A DNA stretch of 64,000 nt from Companilactobacillus metriopterae (GCF_004117915.1 NZ_RSTD01000002.1:186001-250000); one strand, 5' to 3'. Positions 37,076 to 47,790 are shown, numbered from the stretch's first letter. Notes: a model not told the origin generated them from the letters alone. Numbers and translations are program-made.

Positions 37076-38038
37076 CTATTTCATTGTTTTTTCCCATTCA
37101 CGAACTGTTTTAACTTTTGTTTCGTCTGCCAATGTTTCCATAGATTTGATTTCATCATCTGACAACTTAAGTTGCGCAGATTTTGCAGCATCTTCAACAT
37201 GGCTTATTTTTGTTACACCAACAATAGGAGTAGTTCCCTTGGCGATTGCCCAAGCTGTTCCTATTTGAGCTACACTTGCGTTATGATTGTCTGCTATTTC
37301 TTTCATGAAATTAACAAGTTTTTCTAATTGTGGTAATGAATCGTTATAAACTTTTCCACGATCGCTACCTTCGGGGAAAGGATGATTTGTATCATATTTA
37401 CCAGACAATGCACCTTGTTCTAGAACCATATATGAAAAGAATGTAATATCATTTTCCTTACAATAATCTAAAATTCCTGAACTTTCTGATGATCTGTTCA
37501 AAAGACTAAAGTGATTTTGAACTGCTGAAACCTTTAGCCCTTCTTTTTGAAGAATACTATTAGCAAGTTTCAATTCTTCTAAATCATGATTTGAAACACC
37601 AATGTATTTAATTTTTCCAGATTTCGCTAATGGGATAATTTTGTTTGTCCATTTTTCTACATCTGCAGGATTATGAATCCAATAGATATCAAAGTAATCA
37701 GAGTTCAATCTTTTGGCACTAGCTTCAAAATTTTCCTCCATTGTATTTGGAGAATCTGTTGCAAGTTGTGGTGTGAATTTGGTAGAAATAATAACCTTAT
37801 CTCTTCCAGCATCTTTGATAAACTCACCAAGAATTTCTTCAGACGAACCCATTCCATAAGCTGCAGCTGTATCCCATAGATTTAGCCCTAATTCTAGTGC
37901 TTTATCAAAAACAGGTTTAAGATCTTCTTTTGTTAGACTGTGTCCAAAAACTTGATCTCCACCAGCCATTCCACTTCCCCATGCCCAAGCACCTAGAGCC
38001 ATTTTAGGCATTTTCAAATCATCTTGCATTGTTGTCAT
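37076..38038 (-). CDS. Aldo/keto reductase
   Basis: 320 residues. NLWDTAAAYGMGSSEEILGEF has the Asp and Tyr, ISTKF the Lys and IYWIHNP the His. The C-terminal GVTKISHVEDAAKS region binds NADP. It belongs to the larger AKR branch (YdhF/Tas-like or AKR11-13). A tautomerase gene ends 2 bases before its ATG, so they form an operon. The substrate is unknown. Confidence 0.88.
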   Translation of the reverse strand: MTTMQDDLKMPKMALGAWAWGSGMAGGDQVFGHSLTKEDLKPVFDKALELGLNLWDTAAAYGMGSSEEILGEFIKDAGRDKVIISTKFTPQLATDSPNTMEENFEASAKRLNSDYFDIYWIHNPADVEKWTNKIIPLAKSGKIKYIGVSNHDLEELKLANSILQKEGLKVSAVQNHFSLLNRSSESSGILDYCKENDITFFSYMVLEQGALSGKYDTNHPFPEGSDRGKVYNDSLPQLEKLVNFMKEIADNHNASVAQIGTAWAIAKGTTPIVGVTKISHVEDAAKSAQLKLSDDEIKSMETLADETKVKTVREWEKTMK

Positions 38039-38040
38039 TA

Positions 38041-38247
38041 TTATTTATCCTCGTTATTGTTATTTTCTGTTTCACTTAAAAGTTTTCCGCCAACTCCAAT
38101 ATTATCTAGATTGTTTTCTTTAATGAATACATAAAACATTTCCTTAGGAATTCCAGTTACACGAGCGGCTGTATCTGTAAATTCTTGTACTAATTGCTTC
38201 TTTTGATCTTTTGTTACATCTTTAATTTCAAAATTAATTACTGGCAT
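38041..38247 (-). CDS. 4-oxalocrotonate tautomerase family protein
   Basis: 68 residues beginning Met-Pro (MPVINFEIKDVTKDQKKQLV). The Pro exposed after Met removal is the catalytic base, so ATG 38247 is the right start; the longer open frame upstream would bury it. The family interconverts enol and keto acids. It forms an operon with the aldo/keto reductase that follows. Confidence 0.88.
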   Translation of the reverse strand: MPVINFEIKDVTKDQKKQLVQEFTDTAARVTGIPKEMFYVFIKENNLDNIGVGGKLLSETENNNNEDK

Positions 38248-38350
38248 TCTAAAAATCTCCTTTGATCTATGAATGAACTCATTATATTTCTGACACAATC
38301 ATTTGTTAAATGCTTATATAAAATATCTAAGTATACAAAAAATGAATAAC

Positions 38351-38390
38351 AAAAAGATCCTGCTATATCAACGATAGCAGGATCTTTTTT
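38351..38390 (-). terminator. Terminator of LtrA gene
   Basis: AAAAAGATCCTGCTAT pairs with ATAGCAGGATCTTTTT, with A and T flanks. Confidence 0.85.
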
Positions 38391-38403
38391 ATTCTCTATT
38401 AAA

Positions 38404-39546
38404 CTAAATTTGTAAAATCCAAGCGCGAATTCCAGTAGCTATTAATACAATATCAATAATTAACATACCAACATAAATTGGTAGCAATCCAGAAAGAACT
38501 ATCATCAAAATTGCCCCTATCGACCAAATAAAATCATTTTTCTTAATTGGATCTGTATTAAATATATTCCAACCAGTCATGACGATCATATCTATGAGAA
38601 TTGCAACTGTCACCAAAATGAATAAATAAAAATATATTTTTTCGTTTTCTTCTAAAATAGATAATACTAAAAATGATTCTAGTACCAAGCATGCAATCAA
38701 AAATCTATGTAACCCTCTAAATATTGATATCGGTAAGTAACTTTTTGCTTGAATTTCACGTTCATCCATCAAAGTATAATAAACGAACCACATACCAATT
38801 ACACTCATGAACACAATTATAAATTCTAGATAACTCATAACTCCACTCTTGTGTTCCATAAAAAATTCAATTATGCCAGCAAGTGATTCACCCAAGACTA
38901 TCATCGTAAATAGACCAAAACGCTCCATAATAGCAGACGTCACTTCAAATTTCATTTTTCGAATATTAAACTCTTTGTTAAAGTTTTTATTTTCCAGAGT
39001 AATTGTGCTCAAGAAAACTAGTAAGCAAGCTAAAATTATTGCTCTCTGAATATTGATATTTCCTACAAAAATACTACCTACAAAGAAAACTTCAGCAATA
39101 GAATAACTAATCAAATATGGTCTAGTTGTTGTCGCATGTAGAGGATCAAAGATCATAGTTTGGAGATATAGATACATATAGATTAATTGATTCACCGTAT
39201 AGGCTAATATAAATCCCGTATAATGCCCTTCAAAAAACTGTGTAGTAAAAGTAGCAGTAATACCTATTGCTACAATCTGTAACAGGGCAAAGATAGTATT
39301 TCTCAAACTAGCCTCACCATGTAAATCAAAATATAATACCATGTTCATCCATGTATTGAAGAAGAATAAAAATAGTACCCAAAAAGAAATCACACCATAT
39401 AAATTAAAGTGCTCAGTAAGATTTTCTACGAATCCGTGAATTATCACAACATAAACTAAGTCAGAAAAAAGCTCGAGCCATGATATTTTTCTATTTTCAA
39501 TAATATTACTTAAATTTCTAGGTCGTCCCCACCAATTATTGTTCAT
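38404..39546 (-). CDS. Low temperature requirement protein A (LtrA) family
   Basis: 380 residues with about 12 membrane helices. The conserved N-terminus SWLELFSDLVYVVIIHG and the ERFGLFTMIVLGESLAGI stretch mark LtrA. The name comes from a Listeria mutant unable to grow in the cold; the biochemical function is unknown. ATG 39546 has GAGGA six bases before it, unlike the upstream Met of the longer frame. Confidence 0.85.
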   Translation of the reverse strand: MNNNWWGRPRNLSNIIENRKISWLELFSDLVYVVIIHGFVENLTEHFNLYGVISFWVLFLFFFNTWMNMVLYFDLHGEASLRNTIFALLQIVAIGITATFTTQFFEGHYTGFILAYTVNQLIYMYLYLQTMIFDPLHATTTRPYLISYSIAEVFFVGSIFVGNINIQRAIILACLLVFLSTITLENKNFNKEFNIRKMKFEVTSAIMERFGLFTMIVLGESLAGIIEFFMEHKSGVMSYLEFIIVFMSVIGMWFVYYTLMDEREIQAKSYLPISIFRGLHRFLIACLVLESFLVLSILEENEKIYFYLFILVTVAILIDMIVMTGWNIFNTDPIKKNDFIWSIGAILMIVLSGLLPIYVGMLIIDIVLIATGIRAWILQI

Positions 39547-39618
39547 ATTAAATCCTCTTTTTCTTATACAATTTTTATTTTCTAACAAAATAAAAAAATT
39601 AACAAGACTGAACTAAAA

Positions 39619-39648
39619 AAAGTGTAATCATATATGATTACACTTTTT
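39619..39648 (-). terminator. Terminator of SDR gene
   Basis: AAGTGTAATCATA pairs with TATGATTACACTT, followed by A/T runs. Confidence 0.8.
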
Positions 39649-40293
39649 TTATCTGTACCATTCAGGCATATCGCCATCAGTATTAGGTTTATTAATACCT
39701 ATACTTTGATTTTCATAATCTGCTGGACTTTCAATTATCTTAATTACCAAATCGGCGATACTTCTTCTTGAAACTTCTGTTCCTTTTAAAGGTTCACCTT
39801 TTTGAGTAGTTTCATAATCAATTTCATCTTTATCACTCATCCAAGATGGTCTAATCATTGTATATACAAGACCAGAATCTTCAATTAATTTTGCTGATTC
39901 TCTGAAACCAGGTAAATAAGCTGCTATCATTTTTTCATTCCATTCACCAAATTTACCCGGAACTTCATGATATGTTCCCAATGAACTTATAAAAATCAAA
40001 CGACTAAGGTTAGAATCTTTCATTGCTTGAATAATAACTTTAGATTGTTCTGCCAGATCGACTCCACCAACGTTTGAATAAACGATATCAACATCTTTCA
40101 TAGATTCTTTAAGAAGGCTCATGTCTGTTACATCACCGTCAATCAATTCAACACGGTCATTGAAACGGTATTTATCAAGTCTAGAACTATTTCTCAAAAA
40201 AAGTTTTAGTTCATTATTTGTTTCTGATAATAATCTTTCTGTAACTAATTGTGCAGTTTTTCCATATGCACCTATAATTAAAATTTTTGTCAT
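39649..40293 (-). CDS. NAD(P)H-binding atypical SDR
   Basis: 214 residues. GAYGKTAQLVTERLL is the dinucleotide turn, and SNVGG and FISSLGTYHEV follow the NAD(P)H-binding/YwnB style. It lies downstream of and codirectional with the LysR gene (98 bases), and could be regulated by it. The substrate is unknown. GGAGGT precedes the ATG. Confidence 0.8.
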   Translation of the reverse strand: MTKILIIGAYGKTAQLVTERLLSETNNELKLFLRNSSRLDKYRFNDRVELIDGDVTDMSLLKESMKDVDIVYSNVGGVDLAEQSKVIIQAMKDSNLSRLIFISSLGTYHEVPGKFGEWNEKMIAAYLPGFRESAKLIEDSGLVYTMIRPSWMSDKDEIDYETTQKGEPLKGTEVSRRSIADLVIKIIESPADYENQSIGINKPNTDGDMPEWYR

Positions 40294-40391
40294 ATTATGA
40301 TACCTCCAATAATCCTAATTATATGTACGATACTTTTAAAAGTGAAATACTTAAAATTTATAACTAGATATTACTAATTGTAATAATGGAA

Positions 40392-41270
40392 TTATTCATT
40401 AATTTTTATATTTAATTCATCTAAAAATTTGGATGCCGCCTTTGATAATTGTTTGTCGCGCTTCCATATCAAACTCACACCCTCTTCTTGAAATGGTATT
40501 ATCGGTTTGAAAACCAGTGAGCTCGTATCTATATTTTCAGACAACCCATCAATTCCAAATATATATCCTAACCCTTCTTTTGCAAGTAAGCCTGCATTGT
40601 ATATCAAATTATATGTTGCTACAATATTTAGTTTTTCAACATCAATTCCTGCCCAATTACTCATAGAATTTTTCATATCTACTTGAGCTGAAATAATCAA
40701 TGGTAGGTTCAACAGATCCTTAGATTCAATAAAATCTTTTTTAGTCAACGGATCATCTTTACGCATAATAAGTCCCCATCGATTAGCTCCAGGTAAATGA
40801 ATACTATTATATTTGTCTTTGGAACTTCGATTAAAAATAACTCCAAAATCAATAGTTCCTGTATCCATTTTTTGTTTAACTTCCTCTGCATTACCACTAC
40901 TTAAATGAAAGGTAAGATCAGGATATTCTTGTCTCATTTCCGTGATAACTCGGGCAATTAAAGTCATAATATTAGTTTCAGCGGCACCAATATATATGTC
41001 TCCTGATATCCCATCATTTTTACTTATATTTGCCTCTGTTTGATCAGCTAAGCTCACAATTTCTTTTGCACGGTCTCTCAGGTAAATTCCCTCATCTGTA
41101 AGAGTCGTCTGACGATTACTTCTAAGAAATAATTCAACACCTAGTTCGTCTTCCAAATTTTTCAACTGTCTAGACAACGTGGGTTGGGATAAATGTAGTA
41201 AATCAGCTGCAGCAGAAATATTTTCCTCATTAGCTACTGCTAAAAAGTATCTTAAAACCCTTATTTCCAT
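40392..41270 (-). CDS. LysR family regulator
   Basis: 292 residues. The N-terminal HTH (NISAAADLLHLSQPTLSRQLKNLEDELG) is a standard LysR signature. The periplasmic-binding-like inducer domain spans about 90-290. It is divergent from the acetyltransferase at 41421. A matched pair of ten-base inverted elements in the 150-base intergenic region is a likely operator. Confidence 0.9.
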   Translation of the reverse strand: MEIRVLRYFLAVANEENISAAADLLHLSQPTLSRQLKNLEDELGVELFLRSNRQTTLTDEGIYLRDRAKEIVSLADQTEANISKNDGISGDIYIGAAETNIMTLIARVITEMRQEYPDLTFHLSSGNAEEVKQKMDTGTIDFGVIFNRSSKDKYNSIHLPGANRWGLIMRKDDPLTKKDFIESKDLLNLPLIISAQVDMKNSMSNWAGIDVEKLNIVATYNLIYNAGLLAKEGLGYIFGIDGLSENIDTSSLVFKPIIPFQEEGVSLIWKRDKQLSKAASKFLDELNIKINE

Positions 41271-41324
41271 ATCCTTATCTCCTAAATTTTCGACTTAGTA
41301 TCTATAGTATAAATTTCAGATCCA

Positions 41325-41375
41325 AGTATGTCTATTGGTTATGAATATCTATTACAAATACATATTAGACATACT
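41325..41375. promoter_or_regulatory. Inverted-repeat operator between LysR and acetyltransferase genes
   Basis: AGTATGTCTA (41325-41334) and its exact reverse complement TAGACATACT (41366-41375) start 41 bases apart, about four helical turns. They lie in the divergent LysR/acetyltransferase promoter region. Confidence 0.6.
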
Positions 41376-41420
41376 GTTATTTTAATAATACGATGTAGTT
41401 ATCGAAAGGAATAAAATAAT

Positions 41421-41960
41421 ATGTCAGAATATAAAAAAATACCCTATATGTCACACACTGATGAACATCTTTTATCAGTTGTAAAAAGAAATACTCCTAA
41501 AATATTCGAGATGAATCACAGTTTTCATACAGACAATGAGATGAGAACTATATTTGGTGATATCATAGGACAACATATTGATCAGAGTGTCACTATTAAT
41601 CAGCCTATCAACACTGACTATGGTAATAATATAACTTTAGGTAAAAACATTTTTATCAACCGCGATGTTTTTCTAGTGGATTTAGGTGGTATAACTATTG
41701 AAGATGATGTTTTAATCGGACCAAGAGTTACCTTGATTACTGTAAACCATCTTGAAGAGCCTACAAAACGTAGAGATCTCTCATTAGATCCCATCACTAT
41801 AAAAAAAGGTGCTTGGATTGGTGCTAATGCCACAATTTTGCCTGGTGTTACTGTGGGTAAAAATTCTATTGTTGCAGCTAGTGCAACAGTCACAAAAGAT
41901 GTACCAGATAATACAATAGTTGGTGGAATACCTGCCAAAGTAATTAGGCATATACATTAG
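41421..41960 (+). CDS. Left-handed beta-helix acetyltransferase (maltose/galactoside type)
   Basis: 179 residues. Hexapeptide repeats include GNNITLGKNIFINRDVFL, GGITIEDDVLIGPRVTL and IGANATILPGVTVGKNSIV, with the end VVGGIPAKVIR-like (IVGGIPAKVIRHIH). The catalytic His is expected in TVNHLEEPTKR. It O-acetylates a sugar or similar with acetyl-CoA. It is divergent from LysR. Confidence 0.85.
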   Translation: MSEYKKIPYMSHTDEHLLSVVKRNTPKIFEMNHSFHTDNEMRTIFGDIIGQHIDQSVTINQPINTDYGNNITLGKNIFINRDVFLVDLGGITIEDDVLIGPRVTLITVNHLEEPTKRRDLSLDPITIKKGAWIGANATILPGVTVGKNSIVAASATVTKDVPDNTIVGGIPAKVIRHIH

Positions 41961-42008
41961 ATAAAATTTGATTCCATTTATTGCAACATTTAAAATTACC
42001 AAAAATAA

Positions 42009-42040
42009 AAAAAACAATCTCAAAGAGATTGTTTTTTTTA
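42009..42040. terminator. Terminator after glcU pseudogene
   Basis: AAAAACAATCTC pairs with GAGATTGTTTTT between convergent genes. Confidence 0.85.
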
Positions 42041-42043
42041 TTC

Positions 42044-42903
42044 TTATAATGTAGCAGTCATTACGCTTCCAGCTACAATTAAAACTAATCCTATTATTGT
42101 AAATAGTAATTCTCTTCTTGATTTCTTCTCACGTAATATCAAAAGTCCACCAAGTGTGGAGATAACTACTGCAAATTGTGAAATGATATACGCCTTAGCT
42201 ACCCCATTCAATTTAGCTGATAAAATATAAGCAAATGCTGATACTGCAAATATTATTCCTACACTAACATCTTTCCAGCTTTACAATTGATTGAATGATA
42301 GTGATATTTTCTTAGTTGCAATCAAATAAATAACTGCTCCCAAAAACACACCTAACATTTGTGGAAAGAAGATTGCCGTTCCTGATGCATTAACTGCCTT
42401 AGGAATGGCACTATATACCCAATAACCGATCGAAGTAAATAATAACAATGCGATACTACTTATATCTACACCACCATTATTATCTGAACCTTTATCTGTA
42501 ACAACTGTCAATAGAACACCAACTAGTAGTATCGCCAATGCTATAAATCCTACTATTTTAGCTATAGAACTTGACCATTCTCCAAATATCAAAACTCCAA
42601 TTAAAGATGTCCCAATTAATTGAAATCCTGTAGAGATAGTCTTTGTTCTTGAAACAGACATTCGATCATACGAAATATATTGACAATTTGTCCTAATACC
42701 AAGAATCCAACTGATAATAAAATAAGTAAAAATACACCTAATGAAACCGATGGATGTGTAAAAACTTCTACTAAGATGCCAACGATTATGGCACCTATTC
42801 CTGTACCTAGAATCTCGTTGTTAGTTCCACTACCAACTTTTTCCAATATTAGTGGTTGGACACCCCAACCTATCGCTGGTACTAAAGCTAATAAAATATT
42901 CAT
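42044..42903 (-). pseudogene. glcU: GlcU-type sugar uptake protein, disrupted
   Basis: A ten-helix GRP-family sugar transporter (start NILLALVPAIGWGVQPLI) in three pieces. A missing base at about 42684 changes frame (GQI then GQYISYDRMSVSRT should follow). A TAA at 42281-42283 interrupts FNQ-L-stop-SWKDVSVGIIF, after which the same frame runs to 42044. It begins 6 bases after the glucose dehydrogenase stop, the same partnership as glcU-gdh in Bacillus. It is most likely inactive. Confidence 0.85.
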
Positions 42904-42909
42904 TTAATT

Positions 42910-43722
<813 letters not shown>

Positions 43723-43941
43723 TTAAAATAATTAAATACTTATACTTCTGTTTCAACAGTCATTATAGTCTTATCTATAACAATTGATATACTCAAGACA
43801 ATTATACAATCAACATGAATGATTTCAATTTTTTTATTATTACTTCTTGTTTTCTAAAAAATAAAAAAAATTAAATAAAAATACTCAAATACTGTTTTTT
43901 TATTTTAAAGCGTTGTATTCAAGTATTCTCATAATTACCTT

Positions 43942-44238
43942 CTAATTTTTGAAAATTGCCTTTAAATTTCGATCACTTATGGGAGCTCTATAGATACCAA
44001 GATAGTTGGCATTAGCCTCAGTTACTAATTTTTTAAAAGTTGGTGCAACTTCTTCTGCCGAAGTACTCATACTTGTTATAAAACCCAAAATATTTTTATC
44101 AGATAAATCAGATTTCTCAAATAAAGTATGGATAATCATCGGTGGCATTGCCCACCATGCTGGAAAACCAACATATATTCGGTCATACTCTGTAAAATCT
44201 GGTAACTGTTTAATATCAGGATGAATATTATTATTCAT
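43942..44238 (-). CDS. Truncated flavodoxin-like protein
   Basis: 98 residues matching only the C-terminal half of flavodoxin: YDRIYVGFPAWWAMPP is the FMN isoalloxazine-side loop. The N-terminal phosphate-binding TxTGNT loop is absent. An ATG with GGAGG at the right distance gives it its own start, so it could be expressed. It may be a degraded remnant or a re-initiated fragment. The upstream 180 bases show no missing half in frame. Confidence 0.55.
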   Translation of the reverse strand: MNNNIHPDIKQLPDFTEYDRIYVGFPAWWAMPPMIIHTLFEKSDLSDKNILGFITSMSTSAEEVAPTFKKLVTEANANYLGIYRAPISDRNLKAIFKN

Positions 44239-44422
44239 CTGATCCTCCGCGTATTAACTGTATTCCCACCTGCAATGATGATTTCAATTTTAATCGCAAG
44301 TTGTGTTATATCAATAGATGCCCAATTAGCAAAATAAAATTCAAATATCATAAAAATAATAGTATTAATTATAATAATTTTGTATTATATTATTCATAGG
44401 TTAATATTTTAGGGGAAGTACT

Positions 44423-44617
44423 ATGACAAAATTTTATTATAAATACATTATCTATATTCTACTTGCTCTATTTTGTTTGCTAGTTAGTTCACACCCTTTG
44501 AGAACTCTATTTTGGATTGCTATTCTTATCATTGCTATAGTTTCAGCAATATTCGATATTTTGGATCACAATCAGTCGAAGTCTTCCATAGAACAACATC
44601 AACATAGACATCAATAA
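44423..44617 (+). CDS. Small membrane protein
   Basis: 64 residues. Two hydrophobic segments (about 8-22 and 27-46) are followed by a soluble tail rich in Ser, Gln and His (HNQSKSSIEQHQHRHQ). AGGGGAAG precedes the ATG and a terminator follows, supporting a real gene. Family not recognised. Confidence 0.5.
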   Translation: MTKFYYKYIIYILLALFCLLVSSHPLRTLFWIAILIIAIVSAIFDILDHNQSKSSIEQHQHRHQ

Positions 44618-44648
44618 AAAAAGCTATCTCAAAAGAGATAGCTTTTTT
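44616..44648. terminator. Bidirectional terminator
   Basis: AAAAAGCTATCTC pairs with GAGATAGCTTTTT between the small membrane protein gene and the MFS pseudogene. Confidence 0.85.
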
Positions 44649-44653
44649 ATTGA

Positions 44654-45841
44654 TCAATTTTTGATATTAGGTTTCACTGTTTTTTGAAAAGTATTACGCC
44701 ACAAAATAAAGAATACTACAGCGATACAAATACTAAATATCCCATAGTATATAATCAATTGATCATAACCTCTTTTTTCAAATACCCAACTACTTATAGG
44801 TGTTCCTGCAGAATCCCCAAACATCAGCGAAGTTTGCGATACAGCTACTATCATCGGTTTAGGGATATGCAAATTTTGAATCAAATCGTATTCATACACA
44901 TCTTTCAGCTGAAAATATGCTGGATATAGCAGTGAAAACATAACAATTGTTATGAGATATTTGTAAATATCTGAAAACCCGGTTGAAATTATAAAGATAA
45001 CTCCCAACAGTAATGCAAAAAATGATAGAAAATACACCGAATTACTAGTTATTCTTTCTCTAGTCATCCACAATGACCCCAGAACTGTCAGTACTCCACA
45101 GATTGTTGTATAGATACTTACCAACCCTAGCTGAGGAACCACATTTTTAATAAATGCTGGTATTAAAGGGTCATAAAGTGAAACCAGAAATCCTAGTAAT
45201 AGTGAAGAAATTGCCACTTTAATAAGAACACTATCTTTTGAAAAAATCTTAAACTTTGTATTTGATTCAAATGTTACTGATACTCCTTGTGGCCAAAACA
45301 TTAACAAACCCATCAAACACGCTAGTATAATGATGAATTATCTAAGATCTATTCCTATATGTGATAAGTACGTTATCAAGCTACCTGAAATAGCAACTCC
45401 CACTAATGTAGTTATTTGAACAATAGTATGTCTAGAACTAATAATTTTGTGTTCATTAGCTGAATAATTTGATGCCCACTCAATCAGTGAAAGTCTTATA
45501 TATACCAATATAGTGGTAGCTCCAAAGCCACCAATTAAACCAGAAATTATACTGATTACTGATGAATTAGCAAAGATACGAAGATACATGGCAAATCCAT
45601 ATAGTAGAAATGCCACTTTGATTATTATATTGGAGGACACTTTACGGATATAAACAAATAATGCTTGAGTCAATGCTCCCGAGATAGCCATAGCTGCATA
45701 TGAGTAACCATAGTTTATCAGTTGGTGTTCACCTTGATAGTACATAATTTGGGCAAAAGATGCTACGGACATTAATGTTCCAAAGAGAACATAGAATATA
45801 TAATACTGGTACAAATTAAATTTTGAATTATTCACAATCAT
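44654..45841 (-). pseudogene. MFS transporter with nonsense codon
   Basis: A 12-helix MFS-type gene of about 395 codons. The frame is interrupted by TAA at 45338-45340 (IDLR-stop-FIIILACLMGLLMFW) and continues in the same frame to 44654, so a single base change would restore it. The start is ATG 45841 or GTG 45835; the latter has better ribosome-site spacing. Readthrough or re-initiation cannot be excluded. Confidence 0.75.
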
Positions 45842-46006
45842 CCCCCAATTCCCCAAGTTCAAATGATTGTTAACACATTAATTTATACACAGATTAAAAC
45901 ACTGAGTTTAAATGTCAATAAAAATCTATTAAATCAACTCAAATAACTACCTACTCTAAGCATTTTGTATTATTGTTAAATATAAACAATTATAGGAGGT
46001 TATATT

Positions 46007-46924
46007 TTGAAAGAGAAAATTTTGGGGTTTTTAACTCTTGTTCAAATTTATTCAGTGGTAACTTCAGTGATGCCTTTTCTATTAGGTGCATTGTTCGTTG
46101 CTACTTACTATCAAATGTTTAATTGGGGATACAGTATATTATTGTTAGTCGCTGAAGTCTTCTTCCACTTGGCTGTGAATACTCACAATCAATATGTAGA
46201 TTACTTTCATTTTAAGAGTGATCCAAAATTGTTTGCCAACAGCTACAATAACACTCTAGTGCGCCACAACATCACACCTAGATTTGCAATAATTACTGCT
46301 TATACATTGGCGGGTATTTCAGGAATTATTGGAATTTACTTAACTGTCAAAACTGGCTGGTTCTTATTATTGATCGGAGTTTTGAGTTTTATTGTTGGAT
46401 ATTTTTATTCTGGTGGTAAGCATTCGATATCATACACACCATTCGGTGAATTTGCTTCTGGTATCACTATGGGATACTTTATTACGTTAATTACTGTATA
46501 TATTAATATTGCTAATACACCACAGTTTGAAAATATTTTTTGGTTAAAAACACTTTTGATCTCATTAATTTCTATTTTTGCTATTAGCAACGTTATGCTT
46601 GCTAATAACATAGCTGATTTAGATGAGGATTTAAAAATTAACCGTAAAACAATAGTTGCTTATATTGGTGTTAAAAATTCAATGATTCTTTGGGTTGCTA
46701 GCTATGTCTTGGGTTACTTAGCAATTGTTGCCTCAATTATCTTAGGTTATTTACCATGGTACTGTTTGATATTCCTAGTTTTAACATTCCCAATGGTTTA
46801 CAAAAAAACTATGGAATTTGTTAATAAACCTGATAAGGCTACTACTTTTGTTAATTCGATTATGAATGCACAAATTTTATTACTGGCTGTCATGATTGGC
46901 TGTGTCATTGATTTATTCATATAG
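46007..46924 (+). CDS. menA: UbiA/MenA-type prenyltransferase
   Basis: 305 residues with about nine helices. The first Asp-rich motif region NTHNQYVDYFHFKSD and the second NNIADLDED are the prenyl-diphosphate sites. SYTPFGEFASG matches MenA (1,4-dihydroxy-2-naphthoate polyprenyltransferase). It starts at TTG with AGGAGG. It would form demethylmenaquinone if a naphthoate precursor is supplied, perhaps for respiration on added quinone; other men genes are not in this window. Confidence 0.8.
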   Translation: MKEKILGFLTLVQIYSVVTSVMPFLLGALFVATYYQMFNWGYSILLLVAEVFFHLAVNTHNQYVDYFHFKSDPKLFANSYNNTLVRHNITPRFAIITAYTLAGISGIIGIYLTVKTGWFLLLIGVLSFIVGYFYSGGKHSISYTPFGEFASGITMGYFITLITVYINIANTPQFENIFWLKTLLISLISIFAISNVMLANNIADLDEDLKINRKTIVAYIGVKNSMILWVASYVLGYLAIVASIILGYLPWYCLIFLVLTFPMVYKKTMEFVNKPDKATTFVNSIMNAQILLLAVMIGCVIDLFI

Positions 46925-46933
46925 TTTAAAACA

Positions 46934-46963
46934 AAAAAACCACTACTTAGTAGTGGTTTTTTA
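46934..46963. terminator. Bidirectional terminator
   Basis: AAAAAACCACTAC pairs with GTAGTGGTTTTTT between convergent genes. Confidence 0.8.
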
Positions 46964-47692
46964 TTATGCATCTTGGCGAGTTGCGGCAATATCTACTTCA
47001 CGGATATTAACTTCTTGAGGCATATCGTACATAAATTTAACAGTTTCAGCAACATGTTTGGGATCAAGTGTGATACCACCCATTGTTTTCTTCCAAGCTT
47101 CGTAATCTGATAGCGCTGATTCACTAGTAACGTGAGTCAACAATTCAGTTTCAGCAGCACCTGGCGCAACCATCATGATACGTACATTCTTAGGTGCACT
47201 TTCTTCACGAATAGTTTCTGACAATCCATGTACACCAAACTTAGATGCTACATAGGCAGCGTGGTTAGTAAATGTCTTCTTACCAGCGATTGATGAAACA
47301 TTCAAAATAGTTCCATGTTCACGTTCAATCATGTCGTTAAGAACGATTTGTGTACCATTTAGAACACCCATGACATTAGTATCAAGCATTGTTTGCCATT
47401 CCTTTGGACTTTGATTTTGAACATTACCTAGTAACATCAAACCAGCATTGTTAATCAACAAATCAGTTTTTCCATACTTATCTTCAGCTTTACGAATAGC
47501 TGTTTCAAATTGATCATAATCAGTAACATCAACTGAATCAATCATTACATTATCCATACCTTTTGCAACTTCTTCTAACTTTTCAGTGCGACGTCCTAGT
47601 AATAGCAATGGAAATCCACCCGCATTAAAAATTTTAGCCATTTCAGCTCCGAAACCTGAACTAGCACCTGTAATTACTACTAAATTCTTCAT
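46964..47692 (-). CDS. Short-chain dehydrogenase/reductase
   Basis: 242 residues. GASSGFGAEMA is the cofactor turn, NNAGL the structural motif, and VSSIAG with YVASK carries Ser-Tyr-Lys. It belongs to the classical SDR YdfG-like branch. ATG 47692 has GAGGAT seven bases before it; the longer frame's first 19 residues are unlikely. It is divergent from an HxlR regulator with a palindromic operator candidate between them. Confidence 0.87.
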   Translation of the reverse strand: MKNLVVITGASSGFGAEMAKIFNAGGFPLLLLGRRTEKLEEVAKGMDNVMIDSVDVTDYDQFETAIRKAEDKYGKTDLLINNAGLMLLGNVQNQSPKEWQTMLDTNVMGVLNGTQIVLNDMIEREHGTILNVSSIAGKKTFTNHAAYVASKFGVHGLSETIREESAPKNVRIMMVAPGAAETELLTHVTSESALSDYEAWKKTMGGITLDPKHVAETVKFMYDMPQEVNIREVDIAATRQDA

Positions 47693-47736
47693 ATTTATAT
47701 CCTCATAATTGTAAAAAGATTTTTCAAACGAATTAC

Positions 47737-47765
47737 AGTATAATATCAACTATTGTTAACAACAA
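47737..47765 (-). promoter_or_regulatory. SDR promoter with palindrome
   Basis: On the minus strand TTGTTG (47760-47765), a 17-base spacer and TATACT (47737-47742) form a promoter. The perfect palindrome TTGTTAACAA (47753-47762) covers the spacer/-35, as expected for the divergent HxlR protein. Confidence 0.55.
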
Positions 47766-47790
47766 GTACGCACATTGAGGTAACCAGCAA

